A stretch of DNA of 45,238 bases, from NCBI GenBank assembly GCA_025459125.1, contig JALORE010000014.1, positions 1-45,238 of the forward strand, in the 5' to 3' direction. Both the position numbers and the translations under genes were made by a program. The notes under the pieces were generated by a model. That model searched no databases and was not told where the DNA came from. It saw nothing but the letters and a program-made list of their open reading frames with translations. Within the stretch, counting starts at the first letter, position 1. Each line of letters begins with the position of its first letter. This DNA comes from Planctomycetota bacterium. GTDB taxonomy: Bacteria; Planctomycetota; Phycisphaerae; Sedimentisphaerales; Anaerobacaceae. Below are positions 24,841 to 33,337 of this stretch, piece by piece.

Positions 24841-25881
24841 CTACTCGAACAGTCCCGGAGTATCGGTCGGCGGTTTCCCGTCGGGCGGTTTGAGGCCGAG
24901 GTGCGTGCAGGCCTGCGGCGTGATCTCCCGCCCGCGTTTTGTGCGGCGTACGAAGCCGATCTGCAGCAGGTAGGGCTCCACGACATCTTCCAGCGTGTCG
25001 CGTTCCTCGCCGAGCGTGGCGGCCAGGGCTTCGATGCCGGCCGGCCCGCCGTTGTACACGTTGGCCAGGGCCCGCAGGAACGACCGGTCCAGCTCATCCA
25101 GGCCGAGCGCGTCGATCTGCTCCATCTTGAGCGCGTTGTCGACGATCATGGTGGTCAGGATGCCGGAGCCCTTGACCTGGGCGTAGTCGCGGACCCGCTT
25201 GAGCAGCCGGTTGGCCACCCGCGGCGTGCCGCGCGATCGGGCGGCGATCAATTCGAGCGTGCCTTCCTCGCACACGAGCTGGAGCAACTGGGCGGAGCGG
25301 CTGAGGATCTCCGTCAGCTCCGCGGTCGTATAGAAATCGAGGTGATAGAGCATGCCGAACCGGCTGCGCAGCGGGGCGCTCAACAGGCCCGCGCGGGTCG
25401 TGGCGCCGATCAGGGTGAAACGCTTCAGGGGGAAGTTGATCGTCTTGGCGTGCAGACCGCTGTCGACGGTGAAATCGACCCGGAAATCCTCCATGGCCGG
25501 ATAGATGAACTCCTCCACCGGCGTGCTGAGCCGGTGGATCTCGTCGATGAAGAGCACGTCGCCGACGTTGATATTGGTGAGCATGCCCATGACGTCGCCC
25601 GCTTTGACCAGGGCCGGACCGGAGGAGGACCGGAGCCGCGCTCCCATCTCGTTGGCGACGACATTGGCGAGAGTGGTCTTGCCGAGGCCGGGAGGACCAT
25701 AGAAGAGCATGTGTTCCAGCGGCTCGCCCCGCTTCTTGGCCGCCGCAATGGCGATCGCCAGCTTCTCTCGTACATTCTGCTGGCCGATACATTCTTTCAG
25801 GGATTTCGGCCGCAGCGATACGTTGAACTTCTCCTCGTCCTCGCCAAAAGATTGCGCGCTGATGACTCTTCCGATTGCCAT
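24841..25881 (-). CDS. ruvB: Holliday junction branch-migration helicase RuvB
   Basis: 346 residues. AAA+ motor that drives branch migration with RuvA. SLRPKSLKECIGQ, Walker A GPPGLGKT (62-69), Walker B LFIDEIHRL and sensor GATTRAGLLSAPLRSRFG are present. A C-terminal winged helix (GLDELDRSFLRALANVYNGGPAGIEALA...EPYLLQIGFVRRTKRGREIT) follows. Last gene of the minus-strand cysS-ruv run, separated from ruvA by an unrelated exported protein. Confidence 0.97.
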   Translation of the reverse strand: MAIGRVISAQSFGEDEEKFNVSLRPKSLKECIGQQNVREKLAIAIAAAKKRGEPLEHMLFYGPPGLGKTTLANVVANEMGARLRSSSGPALVKAGDVMGMLTNINVGDVLFIDEIHRLSTPVEEFIYPAMEDFRVDFTVDSGLHAKTINFPLKRFTLIGATTRAGLLSAPLRSRFGMLYHLDFYTTAELTEILSRSAQLLQLVCEEGTLELIAARSRGTPRVANRLLKRVRDYAQVKGSGILTTMIVDNALKMEQIDALGLDELDRSFLRALANVYNGGPAGIEALAATLGEERDTLEDVVEPYLLQIGFVRRTKRGREITPQACTHLGLKPPDGKPPTDTPGLFE

Positions 25882-25946
25882 ATCGGGAGTTTACTCATTC
25901 CGGGCAGAATTGCAAGGCTGACCGAAGTGTGATTGTTGCTTTTACC

Positions 25947-25967
25947 AATCGAAAATCATGAATCATC
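25947..25967. repeat. Short heptad tract
   Basis: Three tandem 7-bp units of the form AATCxxx (AATCGAA, AATCATG, AATCATC) lie in the 97-bp spacer between ruvB and the exported-protein gene. It may be the remnant of an array like those at 7899, 8512 and 42302. Confidence 0.4.
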
Positions 25968-25978
25968 AACCGTACTTC

Positions 25979-28288
25979 CTATGGGTTGGCGATATAGCGC
26001 TCGTATTCCGCCCGGGTGTCGATCAACTCCATTTGCCGGCCGGTCCAGGGGTTCTCGCCGGTGAAGTTGGTGGTGTTGTAGGCGCGGCTGTCGATCCGGC
26101 CCTCCGGGCCTTCGAGGCCCCAGGAGTCGGTCTGGTAGACTTTGGCGCCTTCGCTCTCGGCCACCCAGGAGCCCTGGCCGAGCGTGGTCTGGCTCCACAT
26201 ATGGCTGATGTAATCGCGGCTGCGCGACCCGTCCCGCACCGTGTTCATGTAGTCGTCGAAGGCCCGGTTCGATTCGGCAATCGACTTCTGCAGGTTGCGG
26301 TTCAACTGCTGCTGGCGGAGGGCCTGGTTCTGCATCTCCTGGCCCATCCACTGCTGATTGACCTGGGCTGTCTTCTCGATGCGCAGAAACAGCGGCAGCC
26401 ACTCCTCATATTCGCTCTGCGGCGCCCAACTGCCCTGCAGGGAGACCTGCCAGACGGGGCTGATGGGCTTGATCGAGCACATCACGCAGAACAATCCCCG
26501 GCAAAGCTGGCCGGTGGGGACATTCCGGAACTGGGCGTGGATCAGGCGGGCATCGACCTGCGAGCCCTGGGCCCGCAACTGCTGGATGAGCTGCGCCATT
26601 TCCGGTACCGCCTGCTCCACGGGGCATTCGTCGAGCACCTGCACATCGCGGGTGCTCTTGCCGGACTCGAGCACGATCTTGAGCGCCTGGGGCGGCGGCT
26701 GGTACGGGACGTTGATGACACCGGGAACCGAAAACTGGGTCGGCAGGATCGTGAGCCAGAGGCTGCCCAGCCCGTACGACCGGATCTGGGCGTCGTTGAC
26801 GACCGCGTATTGGACCTTGGCGCCTTCCAGGGTCCAGCCCTCGGGAATCTGCAACGACAGGGATTGGTCTGCCAGGGCTGCAGGCCGCAGGGGGATCTGC
26901 TTGCCGGCTTGTTGCATGGCCCGTTGGATCATCCCCGCCGGTCCGGACGCCGGGGCGACGGCCGATGGCTGTGTGGCCGCCTTACGACCCTGTTCCTGTA
27001 CGGCTGCTACGCCCTGCGGCGTGTAGGCGAGGTTCGCCGCGACCGTGGTCAAGGTCGGGCGCAGCTCGTTCCACAGCTTCGCCTTGGCCAGCAAGAGGTA
27101 AACGCTGCCGGTGTTGGCGGTATGGAAGAAGTAGCCATGCCCGGTGCCCTTTTCACCTTTATCCGTCAATCCCAGGTCCAGGATGGTCCGCTGCCGGTCG
27201 GCCGTGGAGTTCACATTGGTGGCCTGCAGATCGGGATACGTGGTCCTCAGGGCGGCGATGCAGCGCGCCGCCAGTGCCACGGAGTCCTTGATCTCCGGGC
27301 CCACCGCGAAGGTGATGAACAGGACCACCGCGTTCTCCTGCGGCTCCAGCACGGTTACGCCGTAGGTGCCCGGGCCGAACATGTCGCCCTGGTCCACCTT
27401 CCAGCTCTGGGGCCGGTAGAGCAGGACCTTTCCATCGGGCGACTGGTACTTCTCGAGCGCGGCTGGACCAGTGGCAGCCGGCGCCGCCGGTCGGTTGGGC
27501 TCCGCCGTAACGACGGGCGTTGCCAGGTTATACCCGCACTGGGGACAGAACTTCGCCTTGGGATCGACCGGGGCGCCGCACTGGGGGCACCGGGCCTTCG
27601 CCGGGGTCTGAGCCTGCGCCGGGTCCGGCGTTTTCGGTGTGGCCTGCGGCTTCCGGACCGGCTTGGCCGGCCCGGCGGGGGGCTTCTTTCCCGGCTTGAC
27701 ACTGGTGGAGAAGAGGACGGCGACCATCTGCTGTCCGCCGGCCTGGAAGATCTGCTTCACCGGTCCGATCCCATCGGCATAGTAGCTGACGGACATGGCC
27801 GACCCCTGCCCGGGCACGCCGTTGACGACCGAGTAGACCTTGATGCAATCGAAGACGCCGGCCGGTGTGTCGAGCCGCTCCCGGCCGATCGACTGGAACG
27901 TCGTCGTCAGGGACATGCCGGCCTGCTTCACGGTGGATGTCCATGAGTCGCCTTCCTGGTACGGCAGCTGGATCCGCAGGATGGGCGGGTCATAACGAAA
28001 CTCCTGGCCCTGCGTCTTGCCCAGGTAGGCCTTGACCCCCTCGGTGTCCACGGCCAGATACTCCTGGCTCTTCTGCTGACCCATCGTCGTCTCGACGATC
28101 GCACACCGCACGGTTCCCACGTCTTCGAACCCCGTGACCTGCACCGTCATCTGGGCGCCGCCGGTCATCGCGAAGGTCCACTGGTTGCCTTCCTGGAGCG
28201 GCAGGTAATCCGCCGCGGTCGTGACCGAAGCGGAAAGGAGGGACAGAACGATCGCAATTGCTGACGTACGCATGTGATGCCCTCGCAT
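25979..28288 (-). CDS. Large exported protein with internal zinc ribbon
   Basis: 769 residues from ATG 28288 (a second Met at residue 6 also has a GAGGG site). Signal peptide MRTSAIAIVLSLLSASVTTAA. Domain 1 (~27-195): DYLPLQEGNQWTFAM ... TPAGVFDCIKVYSV ... YYADGIGPVKQ, a beta-rich domain I have seen in many exported proteins. A Pro/Lys-rich linker leads to a zinc ribbon CPQCGAP...KFCPQCGYNL (234-254), usually cytosolic. Domain 2 (~280-420) starts YQSPDGKVLLYRPQSWKV. The C-terminal part ends GSWVAESEGAKVYQTDSWGLEG ... TGRQMELIDTRAEYERYIA. Starts 5 nt after ruvA stops; why it sits in the ruv operon is unclear. Confidence 0.78.
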   Translation of the reverse strand: MRGHHMRTSAIAIVLSLLSASVTTAADYLPLQEGNQWTFAMTGGAQMTVQVTGFEDVGTVRCAIVETTMGQQKSQEYLAVDTEGVKAYLGKTQGQEFRYDPPILRIQLPYQEGDSWTSTVKQAGMSLTTTFQSIGRERLDTPAGVFDCIKVYSVVNGVPGQGSAMSVSYYADGIGPVKQIFQAGGQQMVAVLFSTSVKPGKKPPAGPAKPVRKPQATPKTPDPAQAQTPAKARCPQCGAPVDPKAKFCPQCGYNLATPVVTAEPNRPAAPAATGPAALEKYQSPDGKVLLYRPQSWKVDQGDMFGPGTYGVTVLEPQENAVVLFITFAVGPEIKDSVALAARCIAALRTTYPDLQATNVNSTADRQRTILDLGLTDKGEKGTGHGYFFHTANTGSVYLLLAKAKLWNELRPTLTTVAANLAYTPQGVAAVQEQGRKAATQPSAVAPASGPAGMIQRAMQQAGKQIPLRPAALADQSLSLQIPEGWTLEGAKVQYAVVNDAQIRSYGLGSLWLTILPTQFSVPGVINVPYQPPPQALKIVLESGKSTRDVQVLDECPVEQAVPEMAQLIQQLRAQGSQVDARLIHAQFRNVPTGQLCRGLFCVMCSIKPISPVWQVSLQGSWAPQSEYEEWLPLFLRIEKTAQVNQQWMGQEMQNQALRQQQLNRNLQKSIAESNRAFDDYMNTVRDGSRSRDYISHMWSQTTLGQGSWVAESEGAKVYQTDSWGLEGPEGRIDSRAYNTTNFTGENPWTGRQMELIDTRAEYERYIANP

Positions 28289-28293
28289 AGCAA

Positions 28294-28920
28294 TCAGACC
28301 TCCACGCCCTGTTTGAGGCGGTAGACGAGCGGCACGAGTTCTTCGGCCGTCCGGATATCGGGATGTTTCTGGGCGGCCAGCTCGATCAGCTCCATGGCTT
28401 CGTTGCGTTTCTCGCCCCAGGCGACGAGGACTTCCAGGGCCTGGACCTGAAACGCCTGGAACTGGGTGGCCGTCCGCGTCGGCTCGGCCCCCACCGCGAA
28501 CCTCTGGAGCTTGCCCTTGAGCTCGGCCACCGTCTGCTGGGCCATCCGCCTTCCGATTCCCGGCAGCGACATCAGCAGCTTCTCATCGCCGTTCTCGACC
28601 GCAGCGGCGATGTCCGAGATGGGAATGCTCAACGCCCGCAGGCCCTTGCGAATGCCCATGCCCTTGACCGTGATGAACGTCGTGAAGAACTCCCGCTCGC
28701 CGGGGCTCAAGAAGCCCACCAGCCGGGGGATGAGGTTGCCGCCGCCCAGGCTGCCCTCGTAGTACTCCATGGTGTGCAGCGCGATCGTGGTGCCGATGGC
28801 TCCCGCCAGCGCGCTGACGCCGTAGCCGGGCAGCATGACCTCATACGTGATCGCCCCCACCTGCACCAGGGCGGTCTCGGTATCCAACTTAAGCAGCTTT
28901 CCTTCAATACCTGCAATCAT
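28294..28920 (-). CDS. ruvA: Holliday junction DNA-binding protein RuvA
   Basis: 208 residues. Tetramer that binds Holliday junctions and loads RuvB. Start chosen at MIAGIEGKLL (28918-28920), preceded by AAGGAA. N-terminal OB fold (MIAGIEGKLLKLDTETALVQVGAITYEV), tandem HhH (ITVKGMGIRKGLRAL, LMSLPGIGRRMAQQTVAELKGKL) and a C-terminal RuvB-contact domain. The small ORF upstream overlaps its first codons. Confidence 0.95.
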   Translation of the reverse strand: MIAGIEGKLLKLDTETALVQVGAITYEVMLPGYGVSALAGAIGTTIALHTMEYYEGSLGGGNLIPRLVGFLSPGEREFFTTFITVKGMGIRKGLRALSIPISDIAAAVENGDEKLLMSLPGIGRRMAQQTVAELKGKLQRFAVGAEPTRTATQFQAFQVQALEVLVAWGEKRNEAMELIELAAQKHPDIRTAEELVPLVYRLKQGVEV

Positions 28921-29107
28921 GCTGTTCCTTCGCATGCTCGACCGTCATGCTGACCCAACGGCCTCGCTCGTCCAGCTCGATCAGAACATCCTTGGTCAGA
29001 TCGAGCATCTCGGCTACTTCCGATCGCTGAATGCGATGAGGAGCGTATCTGTATTGACGAAATACCTGACTCTCATGGCCGATCTCTTGGGCTTCGTCAG
29101 GCGTCAG
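28904..29107 (-). CDS. Small ORF between ruvC and ruvA without an AUG start
   Basis: The frame reads TPDEAQEIGHESQVFRQY, then APHRIQRSEVAEMLDLTKDVLIELDERGRWVSMTVEHAKEQ to TGA at 28904-28906. That gives about 67 residues if CTG at 29105-29107 initiates; ATA precedes it and a stop lies nine codons upstream. It overlaps the ruvC stop by 4 nt and the ruvA start by 17 nt, as expected for a translated operon member. Its composition is protein-like (charged helices, EMLDLTKDVLIELDERGRW). No start other than CTG/ATA is available, so it may be translated by coupling, or be the remnant of a once-longer gene. Function unknown. Confidence 0.5.
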   Translation of the reverse strand: MTPDEAQEIGHESQVFRQYRYAPHRIQRSEVAEMLDLTKDVLIELDERGRWVSMTVEHAKEQHDCRY

Positions 29108-29625
29108 TATGCGCCTTGCCCGGTGGGCGTGTCAACGATATGGGTCATGGTCGTCGCGCAGCACAGGGCGGCGGCGATGGCGTCGGCGACGTCGGGTGGC
29201 TCGGGTATCTGCGGTAGGGCCAGCAGGGTCTGGATCGTCCGCTGCACCTGTTCCTTGGAGGCCCGGCCGTTGCCGGTCAATGATTTCTTGATTCGTGTGG
29301 CGCTGAAGCTCTTGACCTCGACGCCGGCGGCCGCCATCTTCTGAAGGATCACGCCGCGGGCGTGGCCCATCAGGATCGCGGTGCGCGGGTGGGCGTAGTG
29401 GGAATACAACTCCTCCACCGCCACGATGTGCGGCTTGAATCGCCCCAGGATCGTTTCTGTGTCCTCGGCGATCTGGTTGAGCTTGTCGGCCAGCGCCAGG
29501 CTGGTTCGGATTCGAATGACCCCCGCTTCGACCAGGTTCTCGGTGTTTCCATCGACCTCCAGGCAGGCGTAGCCGCACAGATGCAGACCCGGGTCGATGC
29601 CGAGGATCTTCACTTGGACCTCCAT
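29104..29625 (-). CDS. ruvC: Holliday junction resolvase RuvC
   Basis: 173 residues. Cuts Holliday junctions symmetrically. Catalytic acidic residues visible: Asp11 in LGIDPG, Glu71 in AVEELY, and Asp145/Asp148 in PPDVADAIA. The start at 29625 overlaps the cysS 3' end by 16 nt, so translation is coupled. Order ruvC-ruvA-(exported protein)-ruvB on the minus strand. Confidence 0.96.
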   Translation of the reverse strand: MEVQVKILGIDPGLHLCGYACLEVDGNTENLVEAGVIRIRTSLALADKLNQIAEDTETILGRFKPHIVAVEELYSHYAHPRTAILMGHARGVILQKMAAAGVEVKSFSATRIKKSLTGNGRASKEQVQRTIQTLLALPQIPEPPDVADAIAAALCCATTMTHIVDTPTGQGAY

Positions 29626-31088
29626 TGTGTTCCCTGGGGGCCGTCTTCGAGGAGGATGCCGGCCTCGTCGAGTTTCGCCCGGATGGCGTCGGCGCGGGCG
29701 AAATCCCTGGCCTTGCGGGCCTCCGCCCGCTGGGCGATGAGGATGCCGACCAGCTTGTCGAGGGCCTCTTCGTTGACCCCGCCGGCTGGGACCGATTCTT
29801 CCGTCACGAGGCCGAGGACATCGCCGCCCAGCTTTGTGAACATCTCATTGACGGCGGCCAGGGTCTCCCGGGCCGTCTTCCTGTTCTCCAGCAGGCTGTT
29901 CGTCACGCGCACGAGATCAAAGAGCACGGACAGTGCCACCGAAGTGTTCAGGTCGTCGTTCATCGCCTCTTCGAGTTTCGTTTTGGCTTCGTCGAGTTGC
30001 CGGAGAACGTCCTGATCCGGCTCGCCCTGGGGGGCGGCGTCGATCTGCTTGCGCAGGGATCGGACGGCCTCGGAGATCTTCTGATATCCGCTGTGGGCGG
30101 CGAAGAGGCCCGCGTCGGAGAAGTCCAGCGGGCTGCGGTAATGGCTGCTGAGGACGAGTTGCCGGACCGCCAGCGGCTCATAAGCCCGTGACAGTTTCTC
30201 ATGTGTGCCGGCGAAAGCCTCTTTGAGCGTGATGAAGTTGCCCAGGCTCTTGCCCATCTTCTGGCCGTCCACGGTCACCATGTTATTGTGCACCCAGAAG
30301 CGGACGAACTGCGTGCCGTAGGCCGCCTCGGATTGGGCGATCTCGCACTCGTGGTGCGGGAACTTGTTCTCCATGCCGCCGCCGTGGATGTCGAAGGGCT
30401 GGCCGAGGTACTTCGTGCTCATGGCCGAGCACTCCAGGTGCCAGCCGGGGTAGCCCATGCCCCAGGGGCTGGGCCACTGCATGATGTGGTTGGGCTCCGC
30501 CTTCTTCCATACGGCGAAATCGACCGGATTCTTCTTCTCCGGCGAGATCTCAATCCGGACGCCCGCCTGCATCTCCTCGGTATTGCGGCCGGAGAGCCTG
30601 CCGTAGTCGGGGAACTTCGAGACGTCGAAATACACCGACCCGTTCACTTCGTAGGCGAGGCCCTTCTCGAGCAGGGCCTTGACCAGCTCGATCTGCTCGA
30701 TGATATGGCCGCTCGCCCGCGGGCTGATGTCGGGCCGGACACAATGGAGCTTGTCCATATCCTCGAAGTAGCTGCGCGTGTAGTACTCGGCCAGCTCCAT
30801 CGGATGTTTCCGCTCCTTGCGGGCGGTCTTGGCGATCTTGTCTTCGCCCGCGTCGGCGTCATCCGTCAAATGCCCGACATCCGTGATATTCTGCACGTAC
30901 ATGACGCGGTAGCCGAGATAGCGCAGGTAGCGGACGAGCACGTCGAAGCTGACGTAACTCTTGGCGTGCCCCAGGTGCGCATGCCCATAGACCGTCGGCC
31001 CGCACACATAGATCCCCACCCGATCTTCCGACACCGGTTTGAACTCTTCCGTCCGTCGCGTCAGGCTGTTGTACAGTCGCAAGCTCAT
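29610..31088 (-). CDS. cysS: Cysteinyl-tRNA synthetase
   Basis: 492 residues. Charges tRNA-Cys. [11 protein letters not shown] holds the first zinc cysteine, [14 protein letters not shown] is the HIGH motif, and [30 protein letters not shown] supplies the other zinc ligands. KMGKSLGNF is the KMSKS motif. The C-terminal end ([31 protein letters not shown]) is typical. AAGAAGGG lies just upstream of the ATG. It is 42 nt downstream of the HEPN gene on the same strand. Confidence 0.97.
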   Translation of the reverse strand: MSLRLYNSLTRRTEEFKPVSEDRVGIYVCGPTVYGHAHLGHAKSYVSFDVLVRYLRYLGYRVMYVQNITDVGHLTDDADAGEDKIAKTARKERKHPMELAEYYTRSYFEDMDKLHCVRPDISPRASGHIIEQIELVKALLEKGLAYEVNGSVYFDVSKFPDYGRLSGRNTEEMQAGVRIEISPEKKNPVDFAVWKKAEPNHIMQWPSPWGMGYPGWHLECSAMSTKYLGQPFDIHGGGMENKFPHHECEIAQSEAAYGTQFVRFWVHNNMVTVDGQKMGKSLGNFITLKEAFAGTHEKLSRAYEPLAVRQLVLSSHYRSPLDFSDAGLFAAHSGYQKISEAVRSLRKQIDAAPQGEPDQDVLRQLDEAKTKLEEAMNDDLNTSVALSVLFDLVRVTNSLLENRKTARETLAAVNEMFTKLGGDVLGLVTEESVPAGGVNEEALDKLVGILIAQRAEARKARDFARADAIRAKLDEAGILLEDGPQGTQWRSK

Positions 31089-31130
31089 ATGGCCCTTCTT
31101 ACTTTCCTCTGGTTGCGGCGGTTCGCGCGT

Positions 31131-31547
31131 CTATCCGTTCGAGGAGAGCAGGTCCCTGGCTCTCAGGTAGGCCTGGACCTCCCGGATGAACACCTCGGCC
31201 TCCTCGATGGCGCGTGTCACTGCCTGCTCATCGAGTTGAATCAACTCACCGTAATCCGCCTGTTGCCGACGTTCGAACGCCAGATGCAGCGCGCGGGACA
31301 ACTCCTTGGGGAGATCACCGGGTTTCACGAACTCGCGGTCAAACAGAGAAATCGTTCCGCTGTGCCTGGAAGTGCCGAGTTCCTTGGTCGCGAGAAGGGC
31401 AAGGACGGCATAGAACATCGCGTAGTAGGCCCGGCTCACAGCCCCTCGGCCGGCCTGCCCGGCACAGAGAATTCGGGCCTCCCGGAGGGTTTCTGCGGCT
31501 TGCTGCATCCTCAGCGTGATCAGCTCCCGGAGTCGCTCTTCGCTCAT
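31131..31547 (-). CDS. HEPN-domain (UPF0332-type) protein of an MNT-HEPN toxin-antitoxin pair
   Basis: 138 residues from the ATG at 31545-31547, which overlaps the upstream MNT stop (ATGA). The longer open frame upstream is the MNT gene's shadow. AVSRAYYAMFYAVLALLATKELG, HSGTISLFDREFVK and LHLAFERRQQADYGEL are the conserved blocks of the PF05168-type HEPN proteins. These act as the toxin or toxin-like subunit with an MNT nucleotidyltransferase that AMPylates or restrains them (family knowledge). Appears intact, unlike the decayed copy at 4733-5040. Confidence 0.87.
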   Translation of the reverse strand: MSEERLRELITLRMQQAAETLREARILCAGQAGRGAVSRAYYAMFYAVLALLATKELGTSRHSGTISLFDREFVKPGDLPKELSRALHLAFERRQQADYGELIQLDEQAVTRAIEEAEVFIREVQAYLRARDLLSSNG

Positions 31548-31864
31548 AGCCGGATGCCCTCGCGCTCGATCTGGCGAATGATCGGGCTGACGCCCAGCGG
31601 ACCGCGCTCCAGTTGCTCGACGGTAACCACGAAGGTGGAGAGCACCACATCGTTCTCGAATCCAACCTCCCACGCGATTTCCGAAATCCTCTCGCGCAGG
31701 TCGGCATCAATATGATTGACCACAAGACAGATGTCGAGATCCGACTCCGGCGTCGCATCCCCTCGGGCTCGTGAACCGAAGACAGAGAACCCCAGAATCG
31801 GTACCACCGCGGCGGCCCGTCGTTTGAATTCCAGAGCCGTTCGTCTATCGCACGACGCCATCAT
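31544..31864 (-). CDS. MNT-type nucleotidyltransferase (antitoxin of HEPN)
   Basis: 106 residues. VFGSRARGDATPESDLDICLVV carries the GSxARG...SDxD active site of minimal nucleotidyltransferases. The stop codon overlaps the HEPN start. Two adjacent Met codons (31864 and 31861) could start it; no strong ribosome binding site. First gene of the minus-strand run that continues into cysS, so the TA pair and cysS may share a transcript. Confidence 0.87.
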   Translation of the reverse strand: MMASCDRRTALEFKRRAAAVVPILGFSVFGSRARGDATPESDLDICLVVNHIDADLRERISEIAWEVGFENDVVLSTFVVTVEQLERGPLGVSPIIRQIEREGIRL

Positions 31865-31932
31865 AGCAGCTTATCCGAGAGTCCTGTTGCATCGCTGGGC
31901 ACCGGCGCATTCTACCGACGGAATCGGGGCAG

Positions 31933-32084
31933 GTCAACACGCCCGCAAATCTGGGGGGGACGGGATTGAGCAGTTCAAGCCCTTGGCTGGCGAAACGGGC
32001 ATTCCCTATCAGAACGTGATGGACCTCTGCCTCCGCGAATACGCCCAAACCGGTAAGAAATCCTCCCTCTCCTGGGTCTCTTGA
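31933..32084 (+). pseudogene. CopG/BrnA-like antitoxin relic (C-terminal part)
   Basis: The plus-strand frame ends DGIEQFKPLAGETGIPYQ, then NVMDLCLREYAQTGKKSSLSW and a stop at 32082-32084. This matches the C-terminus of CopG-fold antitoxins (...FKxLAxETGIPYQxLINLYLRxxA...LxW). Upstream, the other frame gives VNTPANL; the two join across a run of seven G (31953-31959), so a one-base slip probably broke the gene. No toxin or N-terminal half is visible. It overlaps, antisense, the tail of the next minus-strand gene. Confidence 0.6.
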
Positions 32085-32763
32085 CCGCATCCGGGAATCC
32101 GTGCGTCGTCGTCGAAGTGGTCCTGCCGACCACAAGTGCATGGAAGGGGCTACGACTCAATTCGCCCTCGATGTCATCTCTGTATCGTTCCTTGGAGATG
32201 GTGGCCCCCTCGGGCCAGGACGCTTCGAACAATTCCCAGGCCTGTTTCTCGTTCCCGCCGTAAATCAGTTCCAGCATCGTGTCAAAGAGCTCCGTGGGCG
32301 GACGAGACGCGGCATGCCATCGGGTGTCATTCTTGTACTTGACACCGAGCTCATCGAGCCGACCGGGAGGCAACGGGCTCTTTGACATAAGCGACTTGTT
32401 GAGGACGAACCGTTGCCGGGCCTTGTCAAAAGACAGCACCACCGAAGGCCGTGGGGAGCCGGCATAACTATCGCCCAGGAAACAGGCGTACGCTCCGTCT
32501 GCGCCTGTGAGTTCGGCCACGCCATCGCCATTGAGATCCTGAAATCTGGCATCCAGCAGGCCGTCGATGACATCGATACCCTTTGAGCAGTTTCGGTACG
32601 TCCTGACACTGTATCGGTCCCAGTCGCTCACGGAACTCAGCTCGTAGATGAATTGAGGATATACGAAGTAGAGGAGCGTCCATAAAACGCACGCCAGGAA
32701 GATATTCAGCACGAGTGATATCGCCAACTTCTTGTTGTTCATGCCCCAATGCACCATGAACAT
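31975..32763 (-). CDS. Single-pass membrane protein, C-terminus probably displaced
   Basis: 262 residues from the ATG at 32761-32763, chosen because AAGGA lies 6 nt upstream. The hydrophobic helix KLAISLVLNIFLACVLWTLLYFV (about residues 11-33) anchors an extracytoplasmic part with a calcium-loop-like DLNGDGVAEL motif, as in FG-GAP/VCBS repeats. The last ~55 residues (after ALVVGRTTS) are Arg-rich and lie antisense to an antitoxin relic, so the original C-terminus may have been lost. The AAGGA ribosome site is part of a 6-bp stem hairpin (32769-32784). Function unknown. Confidence 0.6.
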   Translation of the reverse strand: MFMVHWGMNNKKLAISLVLNIFLACVLWTLLYFVYPQFIYELSSVSDWDRYSVRTYRNCSKGIDVIDGLLDARFQDLNGDGVAELTGADGAYACFLGDSYAGSPRPSVVLSFDKARQRFVLNKSLMSKSPLPPGRLDELGVKYKNDTRWHAASRPPTELFDTMLELIYGGNEKQAWELFEASWPEGATISKERYRDDIEGELSRSPFHALVVGRTTSTTTHGFPDAVKRPRRGRISYRFGRIRGGRGPSRSDRECPFRQPRA

Positions 32764-32821
32764 GCCTCGTCCTTGCGTAAGGACCATCCGGGGCGCCCAT
32801 GCATGCAGCCCCGTGTCTTCG

Positions 32822-33337
32822 TTACAGCGTCCGCCGGGGTTTCTTGCGGAGCAGGGCGATGGCGGTGGCGGCCATGGCTTCACCGGCGCCGATTTCGCCG
32901 AGGCCCTCGTTGGTCTTGGCCTTGACGTTGACCGCGGCGAAGTCCATGCCGAGCAGGCCGGCGATGCACCGGCGGATCTGGCCTTTCATCGGCCCCAGTT
33001 TCGGCTCCTCCGTGTGGATGGTCAGGTCCACGTTCACCACTTCCCAGCCCTTCTTTTCGAGCTGCTCTTTGACCGTATAAAGGAAGATCTTGCTGTCGGC
33101 GTCCTTCCACTGCAGATCCGTATCGGGAAACAGCGTCCCGATGTCGCCCAGGCCGGCGGCCCCGAGCAGGGCGTCGACGACCGCGTGCAAGACGACGTCG
33201 CCGTCGCTGTGGCCGAGCAGGCCGGCGGGGAAGGGGATATGGACCCCGCCCAGCATGAGCTTGCGGCCCTCGACGATCCGGTGGATGTCGTTGCCGATGC
33301 CGACCCGGTAGTCCGGCGGTTTCGGTTCCTCGATCAC
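32822..33337 (-). CDS. ispF: 2-C-methyl-D-erythritol 2,4-cyclodiphosphate synthase
   Basis: 171 residues from GTG 33335-33337, which overlaps the hisB stop as GTGA; the longer frame upstream is hisB's shadow. Makes the cyclodiphosphate of the MEP isoprenoid pathway. RVGIGNDIHRI holds the metal Asp and His, LLGHSDGDVVLHAVVDALLGAAGLGDIG the second His and the signature. VNVKAKTNEGLGEIGAGEAMAATAIALL is the typical end. Its product feeds the prenyl diphosphates used by UppS (17729). Confidence 0.95.
   Translation of the reverse strand: MIEEPKPPDYRVGIGNDIHRIVEGRKLMLGGVHIPFPAGLLGHSDGDVVLHAVVDALLGAAGLGDIGTLFPDTDLQWKDADSKIFLYTVKEQLEKKGWEVVNVDLTIHTEEPKLGPMKGQIRRCIAGLLGMDFAAVNVKAKTNEGLGEIGAGEAMAATAIALLRKKPRRTL

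Noticed and set aside
25958..27946. 662-codon plus-strand open frame opposite the exported zinc-ribbon protein
   Set aside because: The minus-strand frame has a signal peptide, zinc ribbon and domain-like segments; the plus frame does not.
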